The notes beneath the pieces are model-generated. The model worked only from the letters and a program-made list of their open reading frames with translations, was not told where the DNA came from and made no database searches. Below are positions 16,282 to 25,071 of a DNA stretch of 64,000 nucleotides, in pieces. The stretch lies in the NCBI RefSeq assembly GCF_014649375.1, contig NZ_BMSX01000012.1, forward strand, positions 186,001 through 250,000. Reading direction: 5' to 3'. Source of the stretch: Streptomyces aurantiogriseus (GTDB taxonomy: Bacteria > Actinomycetota > Actinomycetes > Streptomycetales > Streptomycetaceae). Positions within the stretch are counted from its first letter, which is position 1. Each line of letters opens with the position of its first letter. The position numbers and the translations under genes were made by a program.

Positions 16282-17259
16282 ATGCAGGCATGGCAGGTGC
16301 ACGAGAACGGCGAGCCGAGCGAGGTGATGCGGCTCCAGGAGGTGGAGCGGCCCACGCCCGGCGAGGGCCAGGTCCTGCTGAAGGTGCGCGCCGCGAACAT
16401 CAACTTCCCGGACGTGCTGATGTGCCGGGGCCACTACCAGGTCAGGCCGCCGCTGCCGTTCACCCCGGGCGTGGAGATCTGCGGCGAGACCGAGGACGGC
16501 CGCCGCGTGATCGCCAACCCCGCGCTGCCGTACGGCGGTTTCGCCGAGTACGCCGTCGCCGACGCCGCCGCTCTCCTTCCCGCGCCCGAGTCGCTGGACG
16601 ACGCCGAGGCCGCCGCGCTGCACATCGGCTACCAGACGGGCTGGTTCGGTCTGCACCGCCGGGCCGGGCTGGAGGCCGGCGAGACGCTGCTGGTTCACGC
16701 TGCCGCAGGAGGGGTCGGCAGCGCGGCCGTGCAGCTCGGCAAGGCGGCGGGCGCCACGGTCATCGGTGTCGTGGGCGGCGCCGACAAGACCGCCGTCGCC
16801 CGGGAGCTGGGCTGTGACGTGGTGATCGACCGGCGGAGCGAGGATGTCGTCGCCGCCGTCAAGGAGGCCACCGGCGGCCGGGGCGCCGACGTGATCTACG
16901 ACCCCGTCGGCGGCGAGGCCTACGCCCAGTCCGCCAAGGTCGTCGCCTTCGAGGGCCGGATCGTCGTCGTGGGCTTCGCGAGCGGCACCATCCCCAGCCC
17001 GGCGCTCAACCACGCCCTCGTGAAGAACTACTCGATCCTCGGCCTGCACTGGGGCCTGTACAACACCAAGAACCCGAAGCTGGTCCAGCACTGCCACGAG
17101 CAGCTCACCGACCTGGCCGCCCGGGGCGCGATCAAGCCGCTGGTGAGTGAGCGCGTGCCGCTCGACGGGGCCGCCGCGGCGGTCCAGCGGGTCGCCGACG
17201 GCGTCACCACCGGCCGGGTCGCCGTCGTACCGTCGCTGGAGAACGGAGCCGCCGCATGA
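16282..17259 (+). CDS. NADPH:quinone oxidoreductase, zinc-free MDR family
   Basis: Medium-chain dehydrogenase/reductase of 325 residues in the quinone oxidoreductase group. It has the MDR N-terminal barrel (AANINFPDVLMCRGHYQ; PGVEICGE) and the nucleotide-binding signature LLVHAAAGGVGSAAVQLGKA. The zinc-binding cysteines of alcohol dehydrogenases are lacking. TGGAGGCTCCGC directly precedes ATG 16282. Its stop overlaps the next start as ATGA, so it is the first gene of a coupled operon with two acyl-CoA dehydrogenases. It may reduce an enoyl-thioester or quinone in that pathway; the substrate is not known. Confidence 0.88.
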   Translation: MQAWQVHENGEPSEVMRLQEVERPTPGEGQVLLKVRAANINFPDVLMCRGHYQVRPPLPFTPGVEICGETEDGRRVIANPALPYGGFAEYAVADAAALLPAPESLDDAEAAALHIGYQTGWFGLHRRAGLEAGETLLVHAAAGGVGSAAVQLGKAAGATVIGVVGGADKTAVARELGCDVVIDRRSEDVVAAVKEATGGRGADVIYDPVGGEAYAQSAKVVAFEGRIVVVGFASGTIPSPALNHALVKNYSILGLHWGLYNTKNPKLVQHCHEQLTDLAARGAIKPLVSERVPLDGAAAAVQRVADGVTTGRVAVVPSLENGAAA

Positions 17260-18440
17260 CCGTCGACGCAGGCGAACTCAGGCGCCGCACACAGGAGTTG
17301 CTGGCCGCGCATCCGCCGGCCACGACCGATCGCCTCGACTTCCTCAGGGCCCGCTTCGACGCGGGGCTCGCCTGGGTGCACTACCCGGAGGGCCTCGGCG
17401 GCCTCGGTGTGCCGCGCTCGCTCCAGGCCGTCGTGGACGCCGAGTTGGAGGCCGCGGGCGCCCCCGACAACGACCCGCGGCGCATCGGCATCGGCCTCGG
17501 GATGGCCGCGCCGACCATCCTGCAGTTCGGTACGGAGGAGCAGAAGCGGCGCTATCTGCGGCCTCTGTGGACCGGCGAGGAGGTCTGGTGCCAGCTGTTC
17601 AGCGAGCCGGGCGCCGGATCCGACCTGGCCGCGCTCGGCACTCGGGCCGTGCGGGAAGGCGACGAGTGGGTGGTCAACGGGCAGAAGGTGTGGACCTCCA
17701 GCGCCCACATCGCCCGCTGGGCCATCCTCATCGCCCGCACCGACCCGGACGAGCCCAAGCACCGGGGCATCACGTACTTCGTCTGCGACATGACCGACCC
17801 GGGTGTCGAGGTGCGGCCGCTGCGGCAGATCACCGGTGAGGCCGAGTTCAACGAGGTCTTCCTGACCGACGTCCGCATCCCCGACGCCCGCCGCCTCGGC
17901 GAGGTCGGCGACGGCTGGCGGGTCGCGCAGACCACGCTGAACAACGAACGCGTCGCCATCGGCGGCATGCGGCTGCCCCGCGAGGGCGGCATGATCGGTC
18001 CGGTCGCCAAGGCCTGGCGGGAACGCCCCGAACTGCGCACCCACGACCTGCACCAGCGGCTGCTGAAGCTCTGGGTCGAGGCCGAGGTCGCCCGCCTCAC
18101 CGGCGAGCGCCTGCGCCAGCAGCTCGTCGCGGGCCAGCCCGGCCCCGAGGGCGCCGGCATGAAGCTCGCCTTCGCCCGCCTCAACCAGGAGATCAGCGGC
18201 CTGGAGGTCGAACTCCTCGGCGAAGAAGGCCTGTTGTACGACGACTGGACCATGCGCCGGCCCGAACTCGTCGACTTCACCGGACGCGAGGCCGGCTACC
18301 GCTACCTGCGCTCCAAGGGCAACAGCATCGAGGGCGGGACCAGCGAGGTCCTGCTGAACATCGTCGCCGAGCGCGTCCTGGGCCTGCCCGCCGAGCCGCG
18401 CACCGACAAGGACGTCGCATGGAAGGACCTCGCCCGATGA
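17256..18440 (+). CDS. Acyl-CoA dehydrogenase, first of a pair
   Basis: Acyl-CoA dehydrogenase family protein of 394 residues with the longer FadE-like layout. Visible motifs are QLFSEPGAGSDLAAL, WVVNGQKVWTSSAH, the mid-domain ITGEAEFNEVFLTDVRIP, and the C-terminal RYLRSKGNSIEGGTSEVLLNI. The last replaces the usual IYEGTxEI motif. Overlaps by four bases with both neighbours (ATGA each) show tight translational coupling. Paired adjacent FadE genes in actinobacteria commonly form alpha2beta2 heterotetramers acting on steroid side chains or branched acyl-CoAs. This pair fits that pattern, but the substrate is inferred only. Confidence 0.9.
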   Translation: MTVDAGELRRRTQELLAAHPPATTDRLDFLRARFDAGLAWVHYPEGLGGLGVPRSLQAVVDAELEAAGAPDNDPRRIGIGLGMAAPTILQFGTEEQKRRYLRPLWTGEEVWCQLFSEPGAGSDLAALGTRAVREGDEWVVNGQKVWTSSAHIARWAILIARTDPDEPKHRGITYFVCDMTDPGVEVRPLRQITGEAEFNEVFLTDVRIPDARRLGEVGDGWRVAQTTLNNERVAIGGMRLPREGGMIGPVAKAWRERPELRTHDLHQRLLKLWVEAEVARLTGERLRQQLVAGQPGPEGAGMKLAFARLNQEISGLEVELLGEEGLLYDDWTMRRPELVDFTGREAGYRYLRSKGNSIEGGTSEVLLNIVAERVLGLPAEPRTDKDVAWKDLAR

Positions 18441-19573
18441 GCACGACGAGCACACAGCCCGACCTGCTGTACTCGGAGGAGGAAGAGGCTCTCCGCGCCG
18501 CCGTCCGCGATCTGCTCACCGACCACTGCGACGCGGCCGGCGTGATCGCCCGGACCGAGTCGGACGCCCCGCACGACCTGGAGGCGTGGAAGGCCCTCGC
18601 CGACGGCATGGGCCTCGCCGGACTCCTCGTACCCGAGGCCAAGGGCGGCCAGGGCGCCACGCATCGCGAAGCCGCCGTCGTCCTGGAGGAGCTGGGCCGC
18701 GCGGTCGCTCCCGTGCCCTTCCTGACCAGCGCCGTCGTCGCCACCGAGGCCCTGCTCGCCTTCCCCCACTCTCGGCTTCGCTCGAGCGGGGGGACCCCCA
18801 TCGCCGACGACCTGCTCGCCGAGCTGGCGTCCGGACGTGCCATCGGCGCCCTCGCCGTCGCGCTGAACGTCCCGGCGGGCGGCGCCTACCCGGTCGTACG
18901 CCATGAGAACGGCTCTCTGCACGGGGAGCTGACCGGTGTCGCGGACGCCGCCGTGGCCGACGTACTGCTGGTGCCCGCGGACGACGGCGGGTTGTACGCG
19001 GTGCGGTCGGACGCCGTGACCGTCACCCCGCAGGCGTCCCTGGACCTGACCCGTCCGGTGGCGAAAGTCGTCCTCGACGGGGCGCCGGGGCGCCTGCTGG
19101 GCGACGCCGAACCCGCCGTACGACGCGCCCTGCGGGCCGGCGCCGGACTGCTCGCCTCCGAGCAGTTCGGGCTCGCCGACTGGGCGTTGACGGAAACCGT
19201 GCGCTATCTGAAGGAGCGCAAGCAGTTCAACCGGCCCGTCGGCGGTTTCCAGGCGCTCAAGCACCGGCTGGCCCAGCTGTGGCTGGAGGTCGTCAACCTC
19301 CGCGCCGCCGCCCGTAACGCGGCCGACGCGCTGGCGAGCGGCGAGCACGGCGAGGAGGTGGCTGTGGCGGTCGCCGTCGCCCAGGCCTACGCGGCGCCCG
19401 TCGCCGTCCGCGCCGCCGAGGAGGCCCTGCAGCTGCACGGCGGTATCGGTATGACGTGGGAGCATCCGGTGCATCTGTACCTGAAGCGGGCCAAGGCGGA
19501 CTCGATCGCCTACGGCACGGCGGGTGTGCACCGCTCGGCCGTGGCCGAACTGGTCGACCTGCAAGCTCCCTGA
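18437..19573 (+). CDS. Acyl-CoA dehydrogenase, second of a pair
   Basis: Acyl-CoA dehydrogenase-like protein of 378 residues and probable partner of the preceding enzyme. The N-terminal helices are clear (LLYSEEEEALRAAVRDLLTDH), as is the C-terminal ADWALTETVRYLKERKQFNRPVGGFQALKHRLAQ. The LHGGIGMTWEHPVHLYLKRAK motif ends the protein. The beta-domain FAD loop is weak, as in the non-canonical subunit of heteromeric FadE pairs. An in-frame palindromic repeat contributes the odd peptide HSRLRSSGGTP near residue 115. The start ATG 18437 overlaps the upstream stop. A strong terminator follows, so this is the operon end. Confidence 0.88.
   Translation: MSTTSTQPDLLYSEEEEALRAAVRDLLTDHCDAAGVIARTESDAPHDLEAWKALADGMGLAGLLVPEAKGGQGATHREAAVVLEELGRAVAPVPFLTSAVVATEALLAFPHSRLRSSGGTPIADDLLAELASGRAIGALAVALNVPAGGAYPVVRHENGSLHGELTGVADAAVADVLLVPADDGGLYAVRSDAVTVTPQASLDLTRPVAKVVLDGAPGRLLGDAEPAVRRALRAGAGLLASEQFGLADWALTETVRYLKERKQFNRPVGGFQALKHRLAQLWLEVVNLRAAARNAADALASGEHGEEVAVAVAVAQAYAAPVAVRAAEEALQLHGGIGMTWEHPVHLYLKRAKADSIAYGTAGVHRSAVAELVDLQAP
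18763..18797. repeat. Palindromic repeat inside acyl-CoA dehydrogenase gene
   Basis: CCCCCACTCTCGGCTTCG then CTCGAGCGGGGGGACCCCC forms a hairpin (CTCG/CGAG inner, CCCCC/GGGGG outer). It is nearly identical to the nested hairpin near 8510. It is a multiple of three in effect and keeps the frame open, adding PHSRLRSSGGTP. Confidence 0.7.
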
Positions 19574-19588
19574 TCGTCACCTGGTGAA

Positions 19589-19615
19589 GCCCGCCCCACC
19601 TGGGGCGGGCTTTTT
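19589..19615 (+). terminator. Strong rho-independent terminator
   Basis: Stem GCCCGCCCC / GGGGCGGGC with a 4-base ACCT loop followed by TTTTT, 16 bases after the last acyl-CoA dehydrogenase stop codon. Confidence 0.95.
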
Positions 19616-19744
19616 CGTGCGCCCGCACCGAAGGAGTGAACAAGGGGCGGCGGGTCGGCCAACTCCTGGCATGTACAGGTTCGTTGGGGCCGGCTTCGTC
19701 CCATACTCCCTGTGGTTCCGACCCGCCCCACAGGGAGGCAGAGC

Positions 19745-20608
19745 ATGGCCCTCATCACCCGTCGCAGAGCCCTGACCACCTTCGGCGCCGCGCTCGCGGG
19801 CGTGCTCGCCCCGCCGGCCGGCAGCGCGTTCGCCGACGAACAGGACAAGCACCGTCCCCGCCCGTTGTGGCGCGCCCACGCCCACAACGACTACGAGCAC
19901 CCGCGCCCCCTCCTCGACGCCCTCGACCACCGCTTCGGCAGTGTCGAGGCCGACATCTTCCTCGTCGACGGACAACTCCTCGTCGCCCACGACCCCGTGG
20001 ACCTCGACCCGGCCCGCACCCTGGAGTCGCTGTACCTCGCGCCGCTCGCCGCCCGCGTCAAGGCCAACCACGGCTCCGTGTACCGCGGTCACCGCACCCC
20101 GCTGCAGCTCCTGATCGACATAAAGACCGAGGGTGCGTCCACGTACCTCGAACTCGATCGCCAACTGCGCCGCTACAAGCACCTGTTCACCACCTACGCC
20201 CACGGCCGGGTGCACCGCGGACCGGTCACCGCCGTCATCTCGGGTGACCGAGCGGCCCGTGTGCCCATGGCGGCGCAGACCGTGCGCCGGGCCTTCTACG
20301 ACGGCCGCCTCGCCGATCTCGGCAGCACCGAGGCCTCTTTCGCCTCGCTGATCAGCGACAACTGGACGCTCAACTTCACCTGGCGCGGCGTCGGCGCCTT
20401 CCCGGCGGCGGAGCGGGAGAAGCTGCGCACCATCGTCCGGGCGGCGCACGACCGGGGGCAGAAGGTCCGCTTCTGGGCCACCCCCGACGTGGCGGGCCCC
20501 GCCCGGGACGCGCTGTGGGGCGAACTCCTCGCCGCCGGCGTCGATTACCTCAACACCGACGACCTGGCCGGCCTGGAGGCGTTCCTCGACGCCCACCGCT
20601 CGGCGTAG
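19745..20608 (+). CDS. Exported PI-PLC/glycerophosphodiesterase-like protein
   Basis: Secreted phosphodiesterase-like TIM-barrel protein of 287 residues. The N-terminus TRRRALTTFGAALAGVLAPP looks like a twin-arginine signal with cleavage near AFADE. Family features are HAHNDYEH, VEADIFLVDGQLLVAHDP and DIKTEGASTYLEL, and a late GVDYLNTDDLAGLEAFL. These match the GDPD-like catalytic His, the Glu/Asp metal site and the second His. GGGAGG lies 5 bases before ATG 19745. It is expected to cleave phosphodiester head groups of lipids or teichoic-acid-like polymers outside the cell. Streptomyces has many paralogues; the substrate is unknown. Confidence 0.82.
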   Translation: MALITRRRALTTFGAALAGVLAPPAGSAFADEQDKHRPRPLWRAHAHNDYEHPRPLLDALDHRFGSVEADIFLVDGQLLVAHDPVDLDPARTLESLYLAPLAARVKANHGSVYRGHRTPLQLLIDIKTEGASTYLELDRQLRRYKHLFTTYAHGRVHRGPVTAVISGDRAARVPMAAQTVRRAFYDGRLADLGSTEASFASLISDNWTLNFTWRGVGAFPAAEREKLRTIVRAAHDRGQKVRFWATPDVAGPARDALWGELLAAGVDYLNTDDLAGLEAFLDAHRSA

Positions 20609-20722
20609 GCATCGCAGGGACACCACTCGTTCGGAGGACAGGTCAGCCGCACGGACGAACCCTCCGCTACGCCACACTTGCGGCCGAATGCCGCGAAAGC
20701 AGACGTGGCGGAGGAGGTTGAC

Positions 20723-20917
20723 GTGGCCGTTTCCATTTCCGTGGTGCTGTTGCTGCTGATCCTGGCGGTGATCTTCCTGCGCAACGGCGGGCTGAAGATC
20801 TCGCACGCTCTGGTCTGCCTGCTGCTCGGCTTCTTCCTGGCCGGTACGAGCATGGCCCCCACCATCCACAGCGGCCTCACGGCGACGGCTGACATCGTCG
20901 GCAGCCTGCGGCCGTGA
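20723..20917 (+). CDS. Small membrane protein, unknown
   Basis: A 64-residue protein from GTG 20723, which follows GAGGAGG by 5 bases. One clear helix (about 3-20, SISVVLLLLILAVIFL) and a second amphipathic/hydrophobic stretch (HALVCLLLGFFLAGTSMAP) are followed by a polar tail. It vaguely resembles the small hydrophobic proteins encoded with actinomycete conjugative elements, but no transfer genes are present, so I do not assign that role. It ends 12 bases from the convergent NAGPA-type gene. Confidence 0.6.
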   Translation: MAVSISVVLLLLILAVIFLRNGGLKISHALVCLLLGFFLAGTSMAPTIHSGLTATADIVGSLRP

Positions 20918-20929
20918 GGCCGTGCGGGA

Positions 20930-22159
20930 TCACTGCGTGAAGACGCCGATGCCGTTGGGGACCGGACGCTCGGCACCCCCGGAGGGGTGGTTGCGCACCG
21001 TCACCTTGGTGGCGCCCGGCGCCCGGGCGACCAGGGTCGTCGAACCGCCGCCGTCCAGGCTGAAGCCCTCGGTCGCGCCGAGGCTCTTCAGGGCCTTGGC
21101 GACCTCGGCGATCGTCAGGCCCTTGCGGTACGCGGGTGCCCCGTCCACCGCGAACAGCAGGACGCGCTGCCCGCCGCTCGAGATGCCCACGGCCGTACGC
21201 ACGGCCGAGGTCCGCGCGTCCAGCCCCGCCAGCGACTGCCCGCCGGAGAGCACCGGGTAGCCCCCGAGGGCGAAGCGGTACGCGCGCTGCGACGCCGCCG
21301 TGAGGCCGTACCGCACCGCGACCCGCTGGCCCTTGACGAACCTCCGCAGACGCTGGGCGCCCGCCTCCCGCCCGACGAGCACCGTGGTACCCGCCGCGAT
21401 GGCGCCGCTGCCCGGGGTGGCCGAGGCCGACACGACCACGCCCTTCTTCAGCGTCACCTCGTAAGTGCTGGTGCTGCACGGCGCGGCCCGGTCGGTGTCC
21501 GTGCCGCAGGTGGCCCGCGCCCGGGAGACGCTGCCCCAGTCGGACGTGTACGCGCCGATGGAGTTCTCCGCCAGCGCGTACTGGTTCAGGCCGCCCAGGG
21601 GCAGGCGCCGGCCGAGGGTGCTGACCGACCCGTTCAGCGCCAGGCTGTCCAGCCGGGCCCGCCCGTCGGTGCTGACGCCGACGACGTTCTTCGTGCTGGT
21701 GCCCGGCGGCAGTTCGGGCCCGAACCGCTGGGCGTCCGGGACCGCGCCCTTGAGCGCCGCCCCGTTGGTGATCGCCGGGCCCACACTGGCGCCCGTCGCG
21801 GCGACGCCCGGGTGCTGGACCTCGGAGATGTTGAAGAAGTCACCGTTGACGCCGGCGACGGCCTTCTGCGCGGTGGCCAGTTGGGAGACGGTGGCGCGGG
21901 AGGCCACCTTCCCCGGGTACAGCAGGCCGAGGCGGACGTGGGTGTTCGTCAGGTCGACGCTCAGCACATGCACGTGCGTGGTGCCGGCCGCGGCCGACAG
22001 GTCGTACTGACGGTAGGCCACGCCCGCCGCGAGAGTGGTCCAGGTCGCGGCACCGGCCGGTACCGCGCCCACGAGCAGGCCCCCGGCAACCGTGCCGAGG
22101 GCCGTCAGAAGCACCAGCGACGTTCTGCGCTTCGTGGACCGTTTTTGATGTCGTGTCAC
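20930..22159 (-). CDS. Secreted phosphodiester glycosidase (NAGPA domain)
   Basis: Exported protein of 409 residues with a Sec signal (SLVLLTALGTVAGGLLVGAV..AGA). It carries a phosphodiester glycosidase domain, the family of the mammalian uncovering enzyme. The hallmark motifs GVNGDFF and EGFSLDGGGSTTLV are both present. A family-typical insertion in the middle carries two cysteines (ATCGTD..APCSTS) that could form a disulfide outside the cell. Likely activity is hydrolysis of a sugar-1-phosphodiester in wall or exopolysaccharide material. It is monocistronic and convergent with the small membrane protein gene. The start ATG 22159 fits the signal peptide. Confidence 0.87.
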   Translation of the reverse strand: MTRHQKRSTKRRTSLVLLTALGTVAGGLLVGAVPAGAATWTTLAAGVAYRQYDLSAAAGTTHVHVLSVDLTNTHVRLGLLYPGKVASRATVSQLATAQKAVAGVNGDFFNISEVQHPGVAATGASVGPAITNGAALKGAVPDAQRFGPELPPGTSTKNVVGVSTDGRARLDSLALNGSVSTLGRRLPLGGLNQYALAENSIGAYTSDWGSVSRARATCGTDTDRAAPCSTSTYEVTLKKGVVVSASATPGSGAIAAGTTVLVGREAGAQRLRRFVKGQRVAVRYGLTAASQRAYRFALGGYPVLSGGQSLAGLDARTSAVRTAVGISSGGQRVLLFAVDGAPAYRKGLTIAEVAKALKSLGATEGFSLDGGGSTTLVARAPGATKVTVRNHPSGGAERPVPNGIGVFTQ

Positions 22160-22650
22160 AGACCCCCCTGGGTGGTTCGTGGCCGCAACTTTCTCATGAC
22201 CTGCGGGGACGGCCGGCGGAGGGGGGTGTGAACACCACGAGAACGAGTGAGAAAGGGGTCGAATCCGGTTGAGTCAAGCGCTGTGGCCAGAGGGATGGTT
22301 GACCGGAATCGTGGTCGTACGGTGTGAAATGAGCTGGTGTGTACGGCCGATGGCGGCCCGGGCTCCCAGTCGGCAGCGCCCACGCCGGCGGGTTCCCGCG
22401 GGCGGGGCCGGACGACTCGTTCCTGGGGGATCTGTCGTCGCGAGTGAGCGCGGGTGCGGCACGGTCGGCCTCCGGGACAAGCGGGTCAGTCGGCGTGGAC
22501 AGCGCGGACAGCGCGGACAGGGTGGAGGGGGTGCCGGGGATGCTCGCCGGGAGGCGTACCGGTCAGTCGCCCGGTTTCGTGTGTGACGCACGGGACGGCC
22601 GGATCGGGGTACTCGCCGAGGGCTGTGGTCCGACCGGCGGAGGTGACGTG
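22160..22650. other. Long divergent intergenic region
   Basis: No gene is convincing here. A possible promoter is TTGACC (22299-22304), an 18-base spacer, then TGTGAA, pointing toward the oxidoreductase. ACAGCGCGG is duplicated in tandem near 22500. The reading frame of the oxidoreductase is open back to 22339, but that extension is low-complexity and unlike any family N-terminus. Confidence 0.45.
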
Positions 22651-25071
22651 GTGGTGAAGGGAACCGACCGCATCCAGGACCCCTGGGGAGCCCGCACGCC
22701 CTACGGGCCCGGCGCCCCCTGGCCCACCCGCACCGACACCCACCTGGCGTCCGGCCTCACCGAGGACGACGTGGACCGCTGGGTGCCCTCGGCGTCCCTG
22801 CTGCACTCCAACGGCGACGCCATGGACATCGCCGTACGGGACGGGCGGATCGTCGGCGTACGGGGCCGGGCCGGGGACCGGGTGAACCGGGGCCGGCTGG
22901 GGCCCAAGGACCTCTACGGCTGGCAGGCCAACCACTCTCCGGACCGGCTCACCAGGCCGCTGGTGCGCGAGGGCGGGCGACTGGTGGAGACCGACTGGGA
23001 CACCGCGCTGGACCGGATCGTGACCCGTTCCCGCGAACTGCTGGAGGAGCAGGGGCCGGGAGCCGTCGGCTTCTACACCACCGGACAGCTGTTCCTGGAG
23101 GAGTACTACACGCTCGCCGTCCTCGCCCGCGCAGGCATCGGTACCAACCACCTCGACGGCAACACCCGCCTGTGCACGGCCACCGCCGCCGAGGCCCTTA
23201 AACAGACGTTCGCCTGCGACGGGCAGCCCGGCTCCTACGAGGACGTCGACCACGCCGACACCATCGCCCTGTTCGGACACAACATGGCCGAGACGCAGAC
23301 GGTGCTGTGGGCGCGCGTCCTGGACCGGCTCGCCGGCCCCGCACCGCCCACCCTGCTCTGCGTGGACCCGCGCCGCACCCACGTGGCCCGCCAAGCCCAC
23401 CTGCACCTCGACCCCCGCCCCGGCACGAACGTCGCGCTGCTCAACGCCCTGCTGCACGAAGTCATCCGCACCGACCGGATCGACCGGGCGTACATCGGGC
23501 GGCACACTGTCGGCTTCGAGGAACTGGCCGCCGCCGTCGAGCAGTGCACCCCGAAGTGGGCCGCCGAGATCTGCGACGTCCCGGCCGCCGACATCGAACA
23601 CGCGGCGGAGATGCTCGGCAGCGCCAAGCGGCTGATGTCGACGGTTCTGCAGGGCGTCTACCAGTCCCACCAGGCGACCGCGGCCGCCGTCCAGGTCAAC
23701 AACCTCCACCTGGTCCGCGGCATGCTGGGCCGCCCCGGCTGCGGGCTGCTCCAGATGAACGGGCAGCCCAGCGCGGAGAACACCCGCGAGTGCGGCGCCG
23801 ACGGCGACCTTCCGGGCTTCCGCAACTGGCAGAACGACACGCACGTCGCCGACCTCGCCCGGATCTGGAACGTCGCCCCCGAACGCATCCCGCACTACGC
23901 GCCGCCCACCCATGCGATGCAGATCTTCCGCAACGCCGAACAGGGCTCCCTCCGCATGCTCTGGATCACCGGCAGCAACCCGGCCGTCTCCCTGCCGGAG
24001 CTGTCCCGCATCCGCGCGATCCTCGCCCAGGAACGCCTGTTCGTCGTCGTCCAGGACCTCTTCCCCACCGAGACCGCGCAGTGGGCGGACGTCGTCCTGC
24101 CCGCCGCGACCTGGGGCGAGAAGACCGGCACCGTCACCAACGCCGACCGCACCGTCCACCTCTCGGAGAAGGCCGTCGACCCGCCCGGCGAGGCCCGCGC
24201 CGACCTCGACATCTTCCTCGCCTACGCCGCCCGCATGGACTTCCGCGACAAGGACGGCGGCCCGCTGATCACCTGGCACGACCCGGAGTCGGCGTTCGCG
24301 GCCTGGCAGCGGTGCAGCGCGGGACGCCCCTGCGACTACACGGGCCTGAGCTACGACCGCCTGCGCGAGGCGGGAGGCGTCCAGTGGCCCTGCACCGCCG
24401 GAGCCCCCGACGGCACCGCGCGCCTCTACACCGACGGCATCACCTTCGCCGCCCCCGACACGTGCGAGAGCTACGGCAAGGACCTCGTCACCGGGGCGGC
24501 GGTGGAGCCCGTCGAGTACCGCTCCCTCAACCCGGACGGCAAGGCCGTCATCAAAGCCGCCGAGTACCTGCCCCCGCACGAGGAGGCCTCCGCGGAGTAT
24601 CCGCTGCAGTTGATCACCGGCCGGACCGTGCACCACTTCCACACCCGGACGAAGACCGGCCGCGTCCCCGAGCTCAACGCCGCCGCCCCGGACGTATGGG
24701 CCGAGCTGTCCCCCTCCGAGGCCTCCCGGCAGGGCCTGTCCGACGGCGACCTCGTGCAGATCACCACGCCGCGCGGCGCGGTGCGCGCCCGGCTGCGGAC
24801 CACCGTGATGCGCGACGGCACGGTGTTCCTGCCGTTCCACTACGGCTACTGGGACACCCCCGAGGGTCATCGCCCGCCGGACGGCGGCGCCGGCCGGGCC
24901 GCCAACGAGACGACGGTCACCGACTGGGACCCGGTCTCCAGGCAGCCCCTGTTCAAAACGGCCGCCGCCCGCGTCACCCTCGTCGCCCGCCGATCCCCCG
25001 GTACCGGGGCGACCGGGTCCGGGACGACCGGAGCGGAGGCCACCGGAACACCGGAGGGGAGCCGGACATGA
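22651..25071 (+). CDS. Molybdopterin (bis-MGD) oxidoreductase lacking the FeS cysteines
   Basis: Large molybdenum enzyme of the nitrate reductase/formate dehydrogenase family, 806 residues. The bis-MGD domains are clear: DGNTRLCTATA (likely Mo-ligand Cys175), IALFGHNMAETQ, GRPGCGLLQMNGQPSAENTRECG, GSNPAVSLPEL, DVVLPAATWGEKTGTVTN and a C-terminal QLITGRTVHHFHTRT cap. The N-terminal site that normally reads C-x2-C-x3-C and holds a 4Fe-4S cluster is instead Ser49-x2-His52-x3-Asp56, with exact spacing preserved, and Gly84 stands where a fourth Cys might be. GGAGG fits GTG 22651; GTG 22648 and 22654 are possible. It is coupled (ATGA) to a helical protein. Substrate is unknown; no Tat signal is visible, so it is likely cytoplasmic. 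Confidence 0.88.
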   Translation: MVKGTDRIQDPWGARTPYGPGAPWPTRTDTHLASGLTEDDVDRWVPSASLLHSNGDAMDIAVRDGRIVGVRGRAGDRVNRGRLGPKDLYGWQANHSPDRLTRPLVREGGRLVETDWDTALDRIVTRSRELLEEQGPGAVGFYTTGQLFLEEYYTLAVLARAGIGTNHLDGNTRLCTATAAEALKQTFACDGQPGSYEDVDHADTIALFGHNMAETQTVLWARVLDRLAGPAPPTLLCVDPRRTHVARQAHLHLDPRPGTNVALLNALLHEVIRTDRIDRAYIGRHTVGFEELAAAVEQCTPKWAAEICDVPAADIEHAAEMLGSAKRLMSTVLQGVYQSHQATAAAVQVNNLHLVRGMLGRPGCGLLQMNGQPSAENTRECGADGDLPGFRNWQNDTHVADLARIWNVAPERIPHYAPPTHAMQIFRNAEQGSLRMLWITGSNPAVSLPELSRIRAILAQERLFVVVQDLFPTETAQWADVVLPAATWGEKTGTVTNADRTVHLSEKAVDPPGEARADLDIFLAYAARMDFRDKDGGPLITWHDPESAFAAWQRCSAGRPCDYTGLSYDRLREAGGVQWPCTAGAPDGTARLYTDGITFAAPDTCESYGKDLVTGAAVEPVEYRSLNPDGKAVIKAAEYLPPHEEASAEYPLQLITGRTVHHFHTRTKTGRVPELNAAAPDVWAELSPSEASRQGLSDGDLVQITTPRGAVRARLRTTVMRDGTVFLPFHYGYWDTPEGHRPPDGGAGRAANETTVTDWDPVSRQPLFKTAAARVTLVARRSPGTGATGSGTTGAEATGTPEGSRT

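Noticed and set aside
20723..20917. Conjugative-element spread protein
   Set aside because: The resemblance is only hydrophobic pattern and size; no replication, integrase or transfer genes are nearby.
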